Shown here in pieces: positions 1 through 7,824 of a stretch of 64,000 bases of DNA. The DNA comes from Flavobacterium sp. 140616W15 (GTDB taxonomy: Bacteria > Bacteroidota > Bacteroidia > Flavobacteriales > Flavobacteriaceae). Each line of letters opens with the position of its first letter. The first letter of the stretch is position 1. Under the pieces are notes generated by a model, which ran no database searches, was not told the origin of the DNA, and worked only from the letters and a program-made list of their open reading frames with translations. The stretch is from assembly GCF_003668995.1 (NCBI RefSeq), contig NZ_CP033068.1, positions 1,736,001 to 1,800,000 of the forward strand, read 5' to 3'. A program made the translations under genes and the position numbers.

Positions 1-1
1 C

Positions 2-1474
2 AGAACACCTTACTTTAAACTCGAAATTTCAGAACCCATCGATAATCTCCCAAAAGAGAATCTTATTGACAATGTAATTTCTGTTCTGAAACAACAAATT
101 TCAGATTTCTTTTTTGACAAAGCCAATCAACCAATGTTTAGCTATTGTATTAAGGTAGTTTTGGAATTTGAATATAAAAGCGGTTCATACAAGGAAACAC
201 TTTTCATCGAAGATGAAGAACGAAAATTAGAGCTTCGGGAACGAATGAACAATTATATTACAAAAGTTATTTACAATCTTGACAGAAAAGTCAAGGATGC
301 AAGGGAAGTAACTGTGTTTGCTGGCAACCTAGTAAATTTTAATTTGATGGATTTTTCGCCAGTGAAGCTAATTGAAACAATAGAACATTGTTTAAATCAA
401 ACTTTCAAAGACATCAAAAACAGAAAATCAAGTGATGATTTTGAACGAAGCATTTTACATAGACTCAAAAACTGGGTAAAAGACGAATTTAAACCATTAC
501 ATTTCGATATTTCAGTCCGTATCTCTAAAAAAATCACAATCAAAAATGATTTTAAGAAAGAAAATGTAAACGCTGAACAACTTTCACTTTGGGTTTACAC
601 TTCCTATTTGAGGATTAAACTTAAAGATTATGCTTCAGATGCGTTGAAAGATTTAGAAATAGCAAGCAAGGATTTCGGTTCTGAAACGGCAAAAAAATAT
701 CTTGATTTCGGTACAGGATTATTTGCTCAAGAAGATATTCATTATAAAGACAAAAACATAGAATGTAAAGCCAATGATGTTTTTTCTACAATTTCCGTTA
801 CTATCAAAAACGAAACTTCAGAATGCTACGGAAAGGCTTTAGATTTCATAGTTAATTTACTTCAGAAAGGGTTTCCTAACAGTTACTCTATTAAATTTTC
901 TTCAAAATCTGAAAAACAATTTTTACCAATTAAAGGAATTGCAAAATCTTCTACCAACAGATTTTTTACCAATTGCTTACAATATCCCGAACTACACGAT
1001 AAAATCGAGCAATATGCATTGGTTGCCATGAAAGAATTTGAATGGTATAATGACGTAGAAGAAGGCGAAAAAAGCTGCTTACCTGGAAGTTATGCCGTAT
1101 TTGGGTTGGGATTGGCTTCTGAAAAATATTTTCCATTAGTTCATAAATATTTTGAAATATTAGATGATGAACATCAAATGGTTCATAAATACTTTATTAA
1201 TGACCTAATTGATAAATATGGAGTTACTAAAAAATCAATAGTTCTGATTTGTGAAGGTATCCTCTCTGCACAGTTTGAAATGACATATAAAAATCTTGCA
1301 GCATTGATGAATAAAGAACAAAATTTAGAGCTTTTAATTGATGAGTTGAAAAAACTAGAAAGCTATAACGTTGAAGAGATTATCTATTCTATTTGGGGAA
1401 GAAATTATACAAAAGCAATCACAAAATTAGATTCACAATTAAAAGAACTATTGCTTGAACAACTAAAGAAATAG
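2..1474 (+). CDS. Hypothetical protein, 5' end cut by the window edge
   Basis: The reading frame is open from base 2 without a stop and reads as ordinary protein before the first ATG at 134, so the gene very probably starts outside the window and at least 490 residues are visible. The product is soluble, rich in Lys, Glu and Phe, with no signal peptide or membrane segment. I recognise no catalytic motif. Its length and helical C-terminal half recall uncharacterised Bacteroidota proteins of the DUF6138 type, but that is a weak impression. It sits 56 bp upstream of an AraC regulator on the same strand. If the upstream part is not coding, the start would be the ATG at 134 (446 residues). Confidence 0.7.
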   Translation, partial: RTPYFKLEISEPIDNLPKENLIDNVISVLKQQISDFFFDKANQPMFSYCIKVVLEFEYKSGSYKETLFIEDEERKLELRERMNNYITKVIYNLDRKVKDAREVTVFAGNLVNFNLMDFSPVKLIETIEHCLNQTFKDIKNRKSSDDFERSILHRLKNWVKDEFKPLHFDISVRISKKITIKNDFKKENVNAEQLSLWVYTSYLRIKLKDYASDALKDLEIASKDFGSETAKKYLDFGTGLFAQEDIHYKDKNIECKANDVFSTISVTIKNETSECYGKALDFIVNLLQKGFPNSYSIKFSSKSEKQFLPIKGIAKSSTNRFFTNCLQYPELHDKIEQYALVAMKEFEWYNDVEEGEKSCLPGSYAVFGLGLASEKYFPLVHKYFEILDDEHQMVHKYFINDLIDKYGVTKKSIVLICEGILSAQFEMTYKNLAALMNKEQNLELLIDELKKLESYNVEEIIYSIWGRNYTKAITKLDSQLKELLLEQLKK

Positions 1475-1530
1475 CTGGTGTAGCCACAAGCATAGAATGA
1501 CAGTATACCAATTTGAAACATCAAACATAA

Positions 1531-2346
1531 ATGGACTATCAGACTTATAAACCACATCCCGATTTAGAATCATTAGTCAAATATTATTGGACATTGAAAG
1601 TACCTTTTGACCCCAAAAATCAAAAGCAAAAAATTATTCCTGACGGCTGTATTGAAATGACATTTAACTTTGGCGACAAGATTAAAAGATATATTTCTGA
1701 AAGCGAGTACATTTTTAATCCAAGTGCAATGGTAATGGGACAGCGAACCAAATCATACTTTATAGAGCCAGTTGGAAATGTTGACACATTTGCAATTTGC
1801 TTTTATCCATATGGGTTTGCAAATTTTGTAAACACACCACTCGAGAATTTAGTTGACCAAGAAACACCAATCAAATATTTGTTCAATGAAATTCAAGCGA
1901 ATGACTTGGAACAAAGTATCATTACTGCAAGCAACACAAAAGAACGAATCGACATCATTGAAACATTTCTTTTAAGCAAACTCAATGAAGAAACAACTAT
2001 TGAAAACATTGTAAAAAATACTGTTGATAGCCTTATATCCACAAATGGTAGTACGCCAATCAATATTATTTTGAAAGATGAATTGTCGAAAAGAAGACAG
2101 CTTGAAAGACATTTTAAAAAACAAATTGGAATAAGTCCAAAGCAATTAGGTAAAGTAATTCGTTTGCAGTCTACCTTACAAATGTTGCTAAATAAAAAAT
2201 CTGAAACCTTGACTGAGATTGCCTATGAAAATGAATATTTCGACCAAAATCATTTCATAAAAGACTTCAAAGAATTTATCGGAATTACCCCAAAAGAGTT
2301 TTTAGATAATGAAAACATGGTACTTTCTTCGCTTTTTTATAAATAA
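1531..2346 (+). CDS. AraC family regulator with DUF6597-like sensor domain
   Basis: A 271-residue transcription regulator. Residues about 1-115 match the N-terminal domain common in Bacteroidota AraC proteins (DUF6597 type: opening HPDLESLVKYYW, then IPDGCIEMTFNFGD). The C-terminal 100 residues are a double helix-turn-helix of the AraC type, with an SKRRQLERHFKKQIGISPKQ segment, an LTEIAYENEYFDQNHFIKDF segment and a closing GITPKEF. It probably binds DNA near its own gene and responds to an unknown ligand. The next gene on the same strand encodes a VOC-domain lipoprotein that has its own good promoter, so regulation of that neighbour is plausible but not shown. Confidence 0.88.
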   Translation: MDYQTYKPHPDLESLVKYYWTLKVPFDPKNQKQKIIPDGCIEMTFNFGDKIKRYISESEYIFNPSAMVMGQRTKSYFIEPVGNVDTFAICFYPYGFANFVNTPLENLVDQETPIKYLFNEIQANDLEQSIITASNTKERIDIIETFLLSKLNEETTIENIVKNTVDSLISTNGSTPINIILKDELSKRRQLERHFKKQIGISPKQLGKVIRLQSTLQMLLNKKSETLTEIAYENEYFDQNHFIKDFKEFIGITPKEFLDNENMVLSSLFYK

Positions 2347-2374
2347 AGTTTTTGGGTGTCGCGTTCTTACTATT

Positions 2375-2401
2375 TTGACACAAAGTACTATGATAAATTT
2401 G
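2375..2401 (+). promoter_or_regulatory. Bacteroidota-type promoter of the VOC gene
   Basis: A TTG (2375-2377) is followed after 16 bp by TAAATTTG (2394-2401), a perfect match to the Bacteroidota -7 consensus TAnnTTTG. The start codon of the following gene lies 26 bp downstream. Confidence 0.65.
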
Positions 2402-2427
2402 GCAGTAAAATTTAATCATATTAGACA

Positions 2428-2919
2428 ATGGTAGTAAAGAACATCTTATTCGCAACAGCATTTTTGGGACTTTGTTTGACCTCTTGTAATAATTCAAACA
2501 AGACTAATGCAAAAACCACATCCCAAGACACTTTAACAAAAACAAATAATATGAAAAGTTATGTTTCAATCTTTGAAATTCCAGCAACGGACATTTCAAG
2601 AGCAATCGATTTTTATGAGGCAATTTTGGACATTAAAATCGAAAAAATAGACATGCCCGGAATGCAAATGGGAATTTTACCCTATGAAGAACAAATGGTT
2701 ACAGGTGTAATAACTAAAGCCGATGGTTACAAACCCTCTGCTGATGGTGTTACTCTGTATTTGAATGGTGGTGACAATCTTCAGGTTATCCTTGACAAAG
2801 TAGAGAAAAATGGTGGTAAAATTCTCGTACCAAAAGCATCTCATGCAGATGGAATCGGTTTTTTTGCAATATTTCTTGACTCGGAAGGAAATAAAATAGG
2901 ACTTCATTCACCGAAATAA
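2428..2919 (+). CDS. VOC (glyoxalase-like) domain lipoprotein
   Basis: A 163-residue protein with a lipoprotein signal (hydrophobic stretch ending LTSC, lipidated Cys at residue 20), a short Thr/Lys linker, and a VOC domain from about residue 42 (MKSYVSIFEIPATDISRAID through FFAIFLDSEGNKIGLHSP). VOC proteins form beta-alpha-beta-beta-beta folds used by glyoxalases, dioxygenases and resistance proteins; the substrate cannot be told here. Closely similar VOC proteins are usually cytoplasmic and begin at the MKSY position, for which an in-frame ATG exists at 2551. I prefer 2428 because a promoter lies 26 bp upstream and the lipobox is clean. The protein would then face the periplasm or cell surface. 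Confidence 0.85.
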   Translation: MVVKNILFATAFLGLCLTSCNNSNKTNAKTTSQDTLTKTNNMKSYVSIFEIPATDISRAIDFYEAILDIKIEKIDMPGMQMGILPYEEQMVTGVITKADGYKPSADGVTLYLNGGDNLQVILDKVEKNGGKILVPKASHADGIGFFAIFLDSEGNKIGLHSPK

Positions 2920-2956
2920 AAATTTAAAGCAAATAGCTCGGGTGGTAAATCAACTG

Positions 2957-3015
2957 AATGGGCTTAATTTAGTTTCAAATCCGCTGTAGTATTAGAACCT
3001 TAGCGGTAAATTTAC
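2957..3015 (+). other. Cassette-like junction between two genes
   Basis: Between the VOC gene and the next gene lie GGCTTAATTTAGT (about 2960-2972) and, 24 bp before the next start codon, TTAGCGGTAAATTTAC (3000-3015). Similar strings occur at 11265-11278 (GGCTTAACTTAGT), 4588-4604 and 10569-10585. No integrase is present. I read this as a recombination junction typical of single-gene accessory units, with modest confidence. Confidence 0.35.
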
Positions 3016-3038
3016 AAAACGATACAAATTAACAGAAA

Positions 3039-3929
3039 ATGGCAACAGACGGAGTTAAGATAATTGATGGTGACACAGCTCACGATACTTATTGGGGTAT
3101 TATGGACTTGTATGACAATGGAGTAGAATTTGACATTATAGACAAAGAATTCCCTTTAATTCAATCTGACTACTTTGACGACTTTGACAATGAAATTTAT
3201 GTTACTTCTTGTGCCTTGGCTCTTTGGGAAATGGGAGTATTGACTGATGAAAAATTAGCTTATGTAAAATCAATTATTGACAAAGCTGCTTGCGTTAGAG
3301 AATGGACAAAAAATAATGAAAAAGACGGCAAGGCAAGAAAAAAGGAACTTGACAAATTTTGGAAGAAAATAAGTCAGACAAATACAAAAATAAGAGCAAG
3401 AAAAAAATATAGAAAAATAACCAACTTCTATTTTCAATCTGACGACTTATTGACTTTTAAACTTAAAGACGGCAATTACAGAGCCGTTATATGTACAGCT
3501 ATTGAGCAATACAGAGGACAATGCAATTATATTTTAGTTCCGACAACTTACAATTCAAGTAAAAAACCGACAATTGACAATTTGAAAGACAAGGAAATAT
3601 TAGGCAGACAAATTGGAAGTGGCTACGACCAACGAACAACAAAAGAGATGCAACCAGGCATTGAGAGAATTTGGAACTTTTCAGGTGGAAATTGTAATTT
3701 CTTTTTTGGCGTAATACAGCTTGCTATAACCCACAAAGACTTTATAAACTTCAAAGAACGATTTGAAAAAGTTGGGACTTTGAGAATTATAGATGGACTA
3801 AAAAAGATGGGATCATTTGGTTATGAAGAGGACTTTGAAAGATTTGAAACAATTTTTAGTGACTTAGAAAATCACATAAAAATATTTCAACAGAAAAAGT
3901 ACCCAGTAACAATATTATGTGACATATAA
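3039..3929 (+). CDS. Hypothetical protein, possible immunity-type domain
   Basis: A 296-residue soluble protein with no signal peptide. The N-terminal third is acidic (DYFDDFDNEIY). A Lys-rich linker follows at about 95-130, then a beta-rich part opening FYFQSDDLLTFKLKDGNYRA, which faintly recalls Imm26-like immunity domains. That resemblance is a guess from a short stretch. Its stop codon overlaps TATAACAACAG, the kind of 3' flank seen beside other single accessory genes in this zone, so it was probably acquired as a unit. The function is unknown. Confidence 0.75.
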   Translation: MATDGVKIIDGDTAHDTYWGIMDLYDNGVEFDIIDKEFPLIQSDYFDDFDNEIYVTSCALALWEMGVLTDEKLAYVKSIIDKAACVREWTKNNEKDGKARKKELDKFWKKISQTNTKIRARKKYRKITNFYFQSDDLLTFKLKDGNYRAVICTAIEQYRGQCNYILVPTTYNSSKKPTIDNLKDKEILGRQIGSGYDQRTTKEMQPGIERIWNFSGGNCNFFFGVIQLAITHKDFINFKERFEKVGTLRIIDGLKKMGSFGYEEDFERFETIFSDLENHIKIFQQKKYPVTILCDI

Positions 3930-4013
3930 CAACAGACAAAAAAGCTATCGCCCTGCTTGCGCAAGCATCTCGTTTGTGAATACAATGAGATGTTGAGAAA
4001 AAGAGTTAAAAAA

Positions 4014-4044
4014 CAAAAAAAGCTTCAGATTTCTCTGAAGCTTT
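4014..4044 (-). terminator. Intrinsic terminator of tRNA copy A
   Basis: Perfect 10-bp hairpin (AAAGCTTCAG, 6-nt loop, CTGAAGCTTT) followed on the minus strand by a run of T. It lies 8 bp past the tRNA 3' end. Confidence 0.9.
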
Positions 4045-4051
4045 GTCTTAG

Positions 4052-4124
4052 TAGCGGGAACAGGACTCGAACCTGTGACCTTCGGGTTATGAGCCCGACG
4101 AGCTGCCTACTGCTCTATCCCGCG
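4052..4124 (-). tRNA. Initiator tRNA-Met (CAT), copy A
   Basis: A 73-nt cloverleaf is read on the minus strand, beginning CGCGGGATAG and ending TCCCGCTA, with anticodon CAT. Three features point to initiator rather than elongator tRNA: the first base pair is unpaired (C1 against T72), the anticodon stem carries three consecutive G-C pairs (GGG/CCC), and overall it resembles E. coli tRNA-fMet. CCA is not encoded. It has its own promoter (4137-4166) and terminator, so it should be expressed. An identical gene lies at 11429-11501. Confidence 0.93.
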
Positions 4125-4136
4125 TTGTTTCGGGTG

Positions 4137-4166
4137 CAAAGATACGTAGTTTTTACGGTTAAACAA
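4137..4166 (-). promoter_or_regulatory. Promoter of tRNA copy A
   Basis: On the minus strand TTG, 19 bp, then TATCTTTG, a full Bacteroidota promoter. The -7 element is 12 bp upstream of the tRNA 5' end. The same arrangement is conserved at copy B (11514-11543). Confidence 0.75.
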
Positions 4167-4290
4167 TACAAAAAATGAATTATACCCGATAGTCCAGATT
4201 TGCAACCTTGCGCACAAACGTTTGTCTCATCCTAAAAACAAGTCTACAGATTTAGCTTACTCATTAAACCTCAATATACTATACTGCATA

Positions 4291-4345
4291 AACAAAGCTT
4301 CAGATTTCTCTGAAGCTTTGTTTTAGTAGCGGGAAGTATTTAAAT
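4291..4345 (-). repeat. tRNA 3'-end and terminator remnant R1
   Basis: The terminator hairpin of the initiator tRNA is repeated perfectly (AAAGCTTCAG, loop, CTGAAGCTTT), followed by TAGTAGCGGGA, the last bases of the tRNA and its trailer. After this the sequence leaves the tRNA. The new sequence, to about 4375, resembles that following remnant R2 at 7681. It looks like the half-site left by integration at the tRNA 3' end. Confidence 0.7.
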
Positions 4346-4470
4346 AGCTAACCAAATTATCTTGGGTTATTACGGTATTTTAGCACGTGCATCTTAATTT
4401 TCTCTATGCTTTTTGTTTGCATAACCACTCATATAAGTGCTAAAAAGTATCAATCAAATTTAATGTCCTT

Positions 4471-4503
4471 TTGACAGTTTGTAGTGAAAAAAATATATAT
4501 TTG
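4471..4503 (+). promoter_or_regulatory. Candidate promoter of the serine hydrolase gene
   Basis: TTG (4471-4473), 22 bp, then TATATTTG (4496-4503). The leader to the start codon at 4643 would be about 130 nt and would include the hairpin at 4528-4567. Confidence 0.5.
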
Positions 4504-4527
4504 AAAGATAAATAATGTATAAAATTT

Positions 4528-4567
4528 ATCATACATAGCTATCCAAATTTGGATGGCTATGTGTGAT
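4528..4567 (+). promoter_or_regulatory. Long leader hairpin, terminator- or attenuator-like
   Basis: Two 20-nt arms (4528-4547 and 4548-4567) pair along their full length with only two wobble positions, followed by TTTTG. It lies between the candidate promoter and the hydrolase start, so it could attenuate read-through, or be the terminator of a short transcript. Confidence 0.5.
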
Positions 4568-4642
4568 TTTGTCACACATATAAATAAGTTGGTGGCAATT
4601 TTGCGAGACATCTCGCTACATTAATTAACTAGAAATAAAAAA

Positions 4643-6028
4643 ATGAAATTAACAATTACAATCGGACTTCTTTTAATTGGGCATCTTACATTTGGACAAG
4701 ACAGAATTCAAAAAATTGACAGTTTACTCAATTCTCTTTATTCAAAAGAGAAAATCAATGGAAATTTTCTAATTGCAGAAAAAGGGAAAGTTATTTATAA
4801 CCGTAGTTTTGGACTTGCAAACGAAACAACAAAAGATAAATTGAACGAAAATTCGATTTTTGAATTGGCATCTTGTTCAAAGCAGTTCACGGCTATGGGG
4901 ATAATGATACTTAAAGAAAAAGGGAAATTGAATTTGGACGATGACATTAAAAAATACTTACCAGAACTTTCTTTTTATAAAGGTGTAACTGTAAGAAACT
5001 TATTGAATCATACTGGAGGTCTGCCAGACTATATGGCGCTTATGGATAGTTTATTTGACAAATCTAAAATTGCTACTAACAAAGACATAATTAATACATT
5101 TAGTAACCATCAGCCAAAAATATTATTTGAGCCAAATACTAAATGGGAATATAGCAACACGGGCTATGCACTATTGGCATCAATAATTGAGAAAGCATCG
5201 GGTTTGACATACGCTGATTATTTAAAAACAGCTATTTTCGAACCGTTGAAAATGAAAAATACCTTTGTTTACAATCGTAGATTATCGCCAAAGAAAATTG
5301 ACAATTATGCTTTTGGTTATATTTACTCAGATAGTTTGAAAAAATATGCTTTACCAGACGAATTGAAAGAAACTAAAATCGTTATTTGGCTTGATGGTAT
5401 TGTTGGAGACGGATCAGTTAATTCAACTGTAAAAGATTTATTAATTTGGGATAGAGCATTATACACCAATAAATTACTCACAAAAGAGGGAATGAAAGCA
5501 GTTTTTGAATTAGCAACTTTGAAAGACGGAGCTAAAAGGAATTATGGTTTTGGTTGGGGAATTGAAAACAATGCTGATTTTGGAAAAATTGCAAACCATG
5601 ATGGGGGTTGGCCAGGTTATGCAACTCTAATCGATAGACATATTACAAATGATAAAACAATAATAATACTTCAAAATCACAACAACGTTTCAATTCCTAC
5701 TAAAGCAATTAGAAGTATTCTATATAATAAACCATTGCCTGTGCAAAAAATCAGAAAAGAAATTAGTATTACAGCTGAAGAACTTCAAAAGTTTGTTGGG
5801 ACTTATGAAGTTGAAAATGGTTTTGAAATCAAAATTACAGTAGATAAAGACCAACTTTTTTCACAATTGACAGGACAAAATGTGTTGCCGATATTTGCAG
5901 AAAGTGAAATGTTGTTTTTCTACAAAGTAGTAGATGCACAAATTCAGTTTGAAAAGAACGAAAAAGGAGAAATTTCAAATTTGTTTTTATTACAGAATGG
6001 AAAAAAGATAGAAGCAAAACGAATCTAA
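4643..6028 (+). CDS. Secreted serine hydrolase, class C beta-lactamase-like
   Basis: A 461-residue exported protein. Signal peptide 1-18 (cut before QDRIQ), then a beta-lactamase/DD-peptidase fold with the S-x-x-K nucleophile motif at S77-C-S-K80, Y170-S-N172, and H319-D-G-G in place of the KTG box, which is usual in this family. The last 90 residues form a small beta domain of the DUF3471 type. Family members are esterases, D-aminopeptidases or peptidases, rarely true beta-lactamases; the substrate is unknown. It faces a second, unrelated-length serine hydrolase on the opposite strand with 109 bp between their stop codons. A cassette-like flank precedes the start. Confidence 0.9.
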   Translation: MKLTITIGLLLIGHLTFGQDRIQKIDSLLNSLYSKEKINGNFLIAEKGKVIYNRSFGLANETTKDKLNENSIFELASCSKQFTAMGIMILKEKGKLNLDDDIKKYLPELSFYKGVTVRNLLNHTGGLPDYMALMDSLFDKSKIATNKDIINTFSNHQPKILFEPNTKWEYSNTGYALLASIIEKASGLTYADYLKTAIFEPLKMKNTFVYNRRLSPKKIDNYAFGYIYSDSLKKYALPDELKETKIVIWLDGIVGDGSVNSTVKDLLIWDRALYTNKLLTKEGMKAVFELATLKDGAKRNYGFGWGIENNADFGKIANHDGGWPGYATLIDRHITNDKTIIILQNHNNVSIPTKAIRSILYNKPLPVQKIRKEISITAEELQKFVGTYEVENGFEIKITVDKDQLFSQLTGQNVLPIFAESEMLFFYKVVDAQIQFEKNEKGEISNLFLLQNGKKIEAKRI

Positions 6029-6137
6029 AATATTCGGTTTTGTACAAAAGTTCAATCGAAGAACTGAACTTGAATTTAGCACTAAAACCGCCATTTTGCC
6101 CAACTGCTGTTATGTACGGTTTGTTTTTATTTTGTGT

Positions 6138-7181
6138 CTATTTATTTATGTCATCATACAATTTATCAACTACTTTTTCTAAAATCTCTCCTGTTTCATT
6201 AAAGCTGGTATTTGTCAATATGGATATCCCTATATTTTGTTTAGGATAAATTACAAACCAATTCTGCATTCCGTATATACCTCCGTGATGTCTATAAATT
6301 AATTTATTATCACTTTCTATGATATACCAATGATAGCCTTCCCAAAAATCAGAACCTTCTTTATATAATTTTTTATGAGATTCGTTTACAATAGGATTTG
6401 ACTTGTCTAGTTGCAATTTCATATATTTCACTAAATCCGTAGTCGTAGAATGCAATCCAGAAATCCCGCCCCATAAAGTTCTATTGAAGTTAGGCATTAA
6501 CTCGTTTTTATCATTATAACCTTTTACCAATCTAGTGCTATCATTTTCATTTAGTGTAAACTTGGTTTGGTTCATTTTATTTGGTTTCAAAACATATTCA
6601 GTTACCAATTCCTCATATGGTTTTTGATAGACTTTTTCAAGTATATATGCTGTCAACTCTGGAGCCGTGTTTGAATAGGAATATACTTCTCCTGGTTGCG
6701 TTTCTATTTTGATTAGCTTTAATCCCTCAAAAAAAGCTTTTTTATTTTCGCCTTTTATAGGGAAATTTGGAAATCCACTTGTATGCGTAATGAGATGTTT
6801 GATTCTTATGGGGTCTCCTTTAAATTCTAAATTGGGATAAGGTTCATCAAGATAGATTCTAATATCATCATCTAGATTTATTTTTTTATCAAGTACGGCT
6901 TTAGCGGCTATATAACCAGTAAAAGTTTTGGTTACAGAAGCTAATTCATAAAGTGTAGAATCGTTTGGTTTATTTCCTTTTCCGATAGTTAATTCACCAA
7001 AATGTTTTATTGTGGCTTCTCCATCTTTAAACACTGTCACGGAAACAGAATGAAATCTTTTATCCTCTAATAACTGAACAGCATTTTTTGTAATCGCATT
7101 TTCAACACTTTCTTTATTGGTTTGATGGACACTTTTACATGCAAGTAATGTGAAAAATAAAATAGTGGTTAAATATTTCAT
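6138..7181 (-). CDS. Serine hydrolase lipoprotein, class C beta-lactamase-like
   Basis: A 347-residue lipoprotein (LLAC lipobox, Cys15) with the serine beta-lactamase-like fold: S82-V-T-K85, Y169-S-N171 and H298-H-G-G. It lacks the extra C-terminal domain of its convergent neighbour and is about 110 residues shorter, so the pair are distant relatives, not a recent duplication. It is probably anchored in the outer or inner membrane and acts on a periplasmic ester or peptide. Downstream on the minus strand the sequence ACATAACAGCAG opens a flank resembling that after the 10598 gene, suggesting capture as a unit. Confidence 0.9.
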   Translation of the reverse strand: MKYLTTILFFTLLACKSVHQTNKESVENAITKNAVQLLEDKRFHSVSVTVFKDGEATIKHFGELTIGKGNKPNDSTLYELASVTKTFTGYIAAKAVLDKKINLDDDIRIYLDEPYPNLEFKGDPIRIKHLITHTSGFPNFPIKGENKKAFFEGLKLIKIETQPGEVYSYSNTAPELTAYILEKVYQKPYEELVTEYVLKPNKMNQTKFTLNENDSTRLVKGYNDKNELMPNFNRTLWGGISGLHSTTTDLVKYMKLQLDKSNPIVNESHKKLYKEGSDFWEGYHWYIIESDNKLIYRHHGGIYGMQNWFVIYPKQNIGISILTNTSFNETGEILEKVVDKLYDDINK

Positions 7182-7824
7182 TGTCGTAATTTATGGTTTA
7201 ATTTTCTGATTAAGTGGTTAGATAGCAAGTAACTTGTATATGGATCAAACGATTTCTGGTATATCTAACCTAAACTGGATGGGTATGTCTCATAAATGTC
7301 ATTCTTTCTTTGTTTTCAAAAATAGAATTTTTATTTCATAAACGATCAAACGCAAACGGAGTTTTTATTTATTGAATACTTTTCGTACTAACATTAATGT
7401 AAATTCCTGAGGATTAGCCACTTTTATGTATTAGCATGCAAGCTACGAGAATACCTCGTGACTTCGTACCCGCGATCTGAATCGGGTATTATTTTGTAAG
7501 TATAATTAAAACAAAAGAGGCTGTCTCAGAACTCAAAAAATAGAAAAATCGATGCTAAATTCGTAATAAAGCACTCTGTTTTAGGATTTTATATTAACAC
7601 AATCAGCGTAAAACCGATTTTTATCTGTTAATAAAATTTAAAAAGAGGAAATCTCAGGGTATTGAGACTTCCTCTTGTCTTAGTAGCGGGAAGTATTGAA
7701 TTATCTAACCAGATTATTGAGGGTTATTATGCGATTTTTACTTTAGCATTTTAAAATTAATAATGCAAAAAACTAATATAAAAGACTTGACTCAAATCCC
7801 AGCGTGTGTTGGTAGTGATATTTT
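7182..7824. other. Non-coding stretch with repeat remnants
   Basis: No gene seen. It holds a small hairpin TACCCG/CGGGTA (about 7468-7489) next to GATCTGAATC, which recurs at 10111. It also holds a lone GAGGCTGTCTCA (about 7518), reminiscent of insertion-sequence ends but without a partner, and remnant R2. Confidence 0.55.
7641..7735 (-). repeat. tRNA 3'-end remnant R2 with a different terminator hairpin
   Basis: A 14-bp hairpin with one mismatch (AAGAGGAAATCTCA against TGAGACTTCCTCTT, 7641-7676) precedes TCTTAGTAGCGGGA, the tail of the initiator tRNA. The next roughly 55 bp (to about 7735) match the sequence after remnant R1 at about 75% by eye. Same orientation as the tRNA genes. Confidence 0.6.

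Larger units (their letters stand above)
4012..4179. repeat. Direct repeat copy A carrying an initiator tRNA
   Basis: About 168 bp containing the tRNA terminator, the tRNA gene and its promoter. It is repeated in the same orientation at 11389-11556, offset by 7377 bp, with about five mismatches by eye, none of them in the tRNA itself. It marks a duplication or an integration scar bracketing 7.4 kb of accessory genes. Confidence 0.9.
4180..4642. other. Non-coding stretch with tRNA remnant, promoter and hairpins
   Basis: No credible gene. It contains remnant R1 (4291-4345), a promoter (4471-4503), a 20-bp-stem hairpin (4528-4567), a small hairpin GCGAG/CTCGC (4603-4616) and a cassette-like flank GTTGGTGGCAATTTTGC (4588-4604) just ahead of the serine hydrolase gene. 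Confidence 0.6.

Noticed and set aside
3957..4178. Open frame of 73 codons across the first initiator tRNA
   Set aside because: It reads the tRNA antisense (the familiar SGNRTRTCDLRV artefact) and has no independent support.
7518..7530. Insertion sequence end GAGGCTGTCTCA
   Set aside because: No inverted partner, transposase or target duplication nearby; kept only as a remark.
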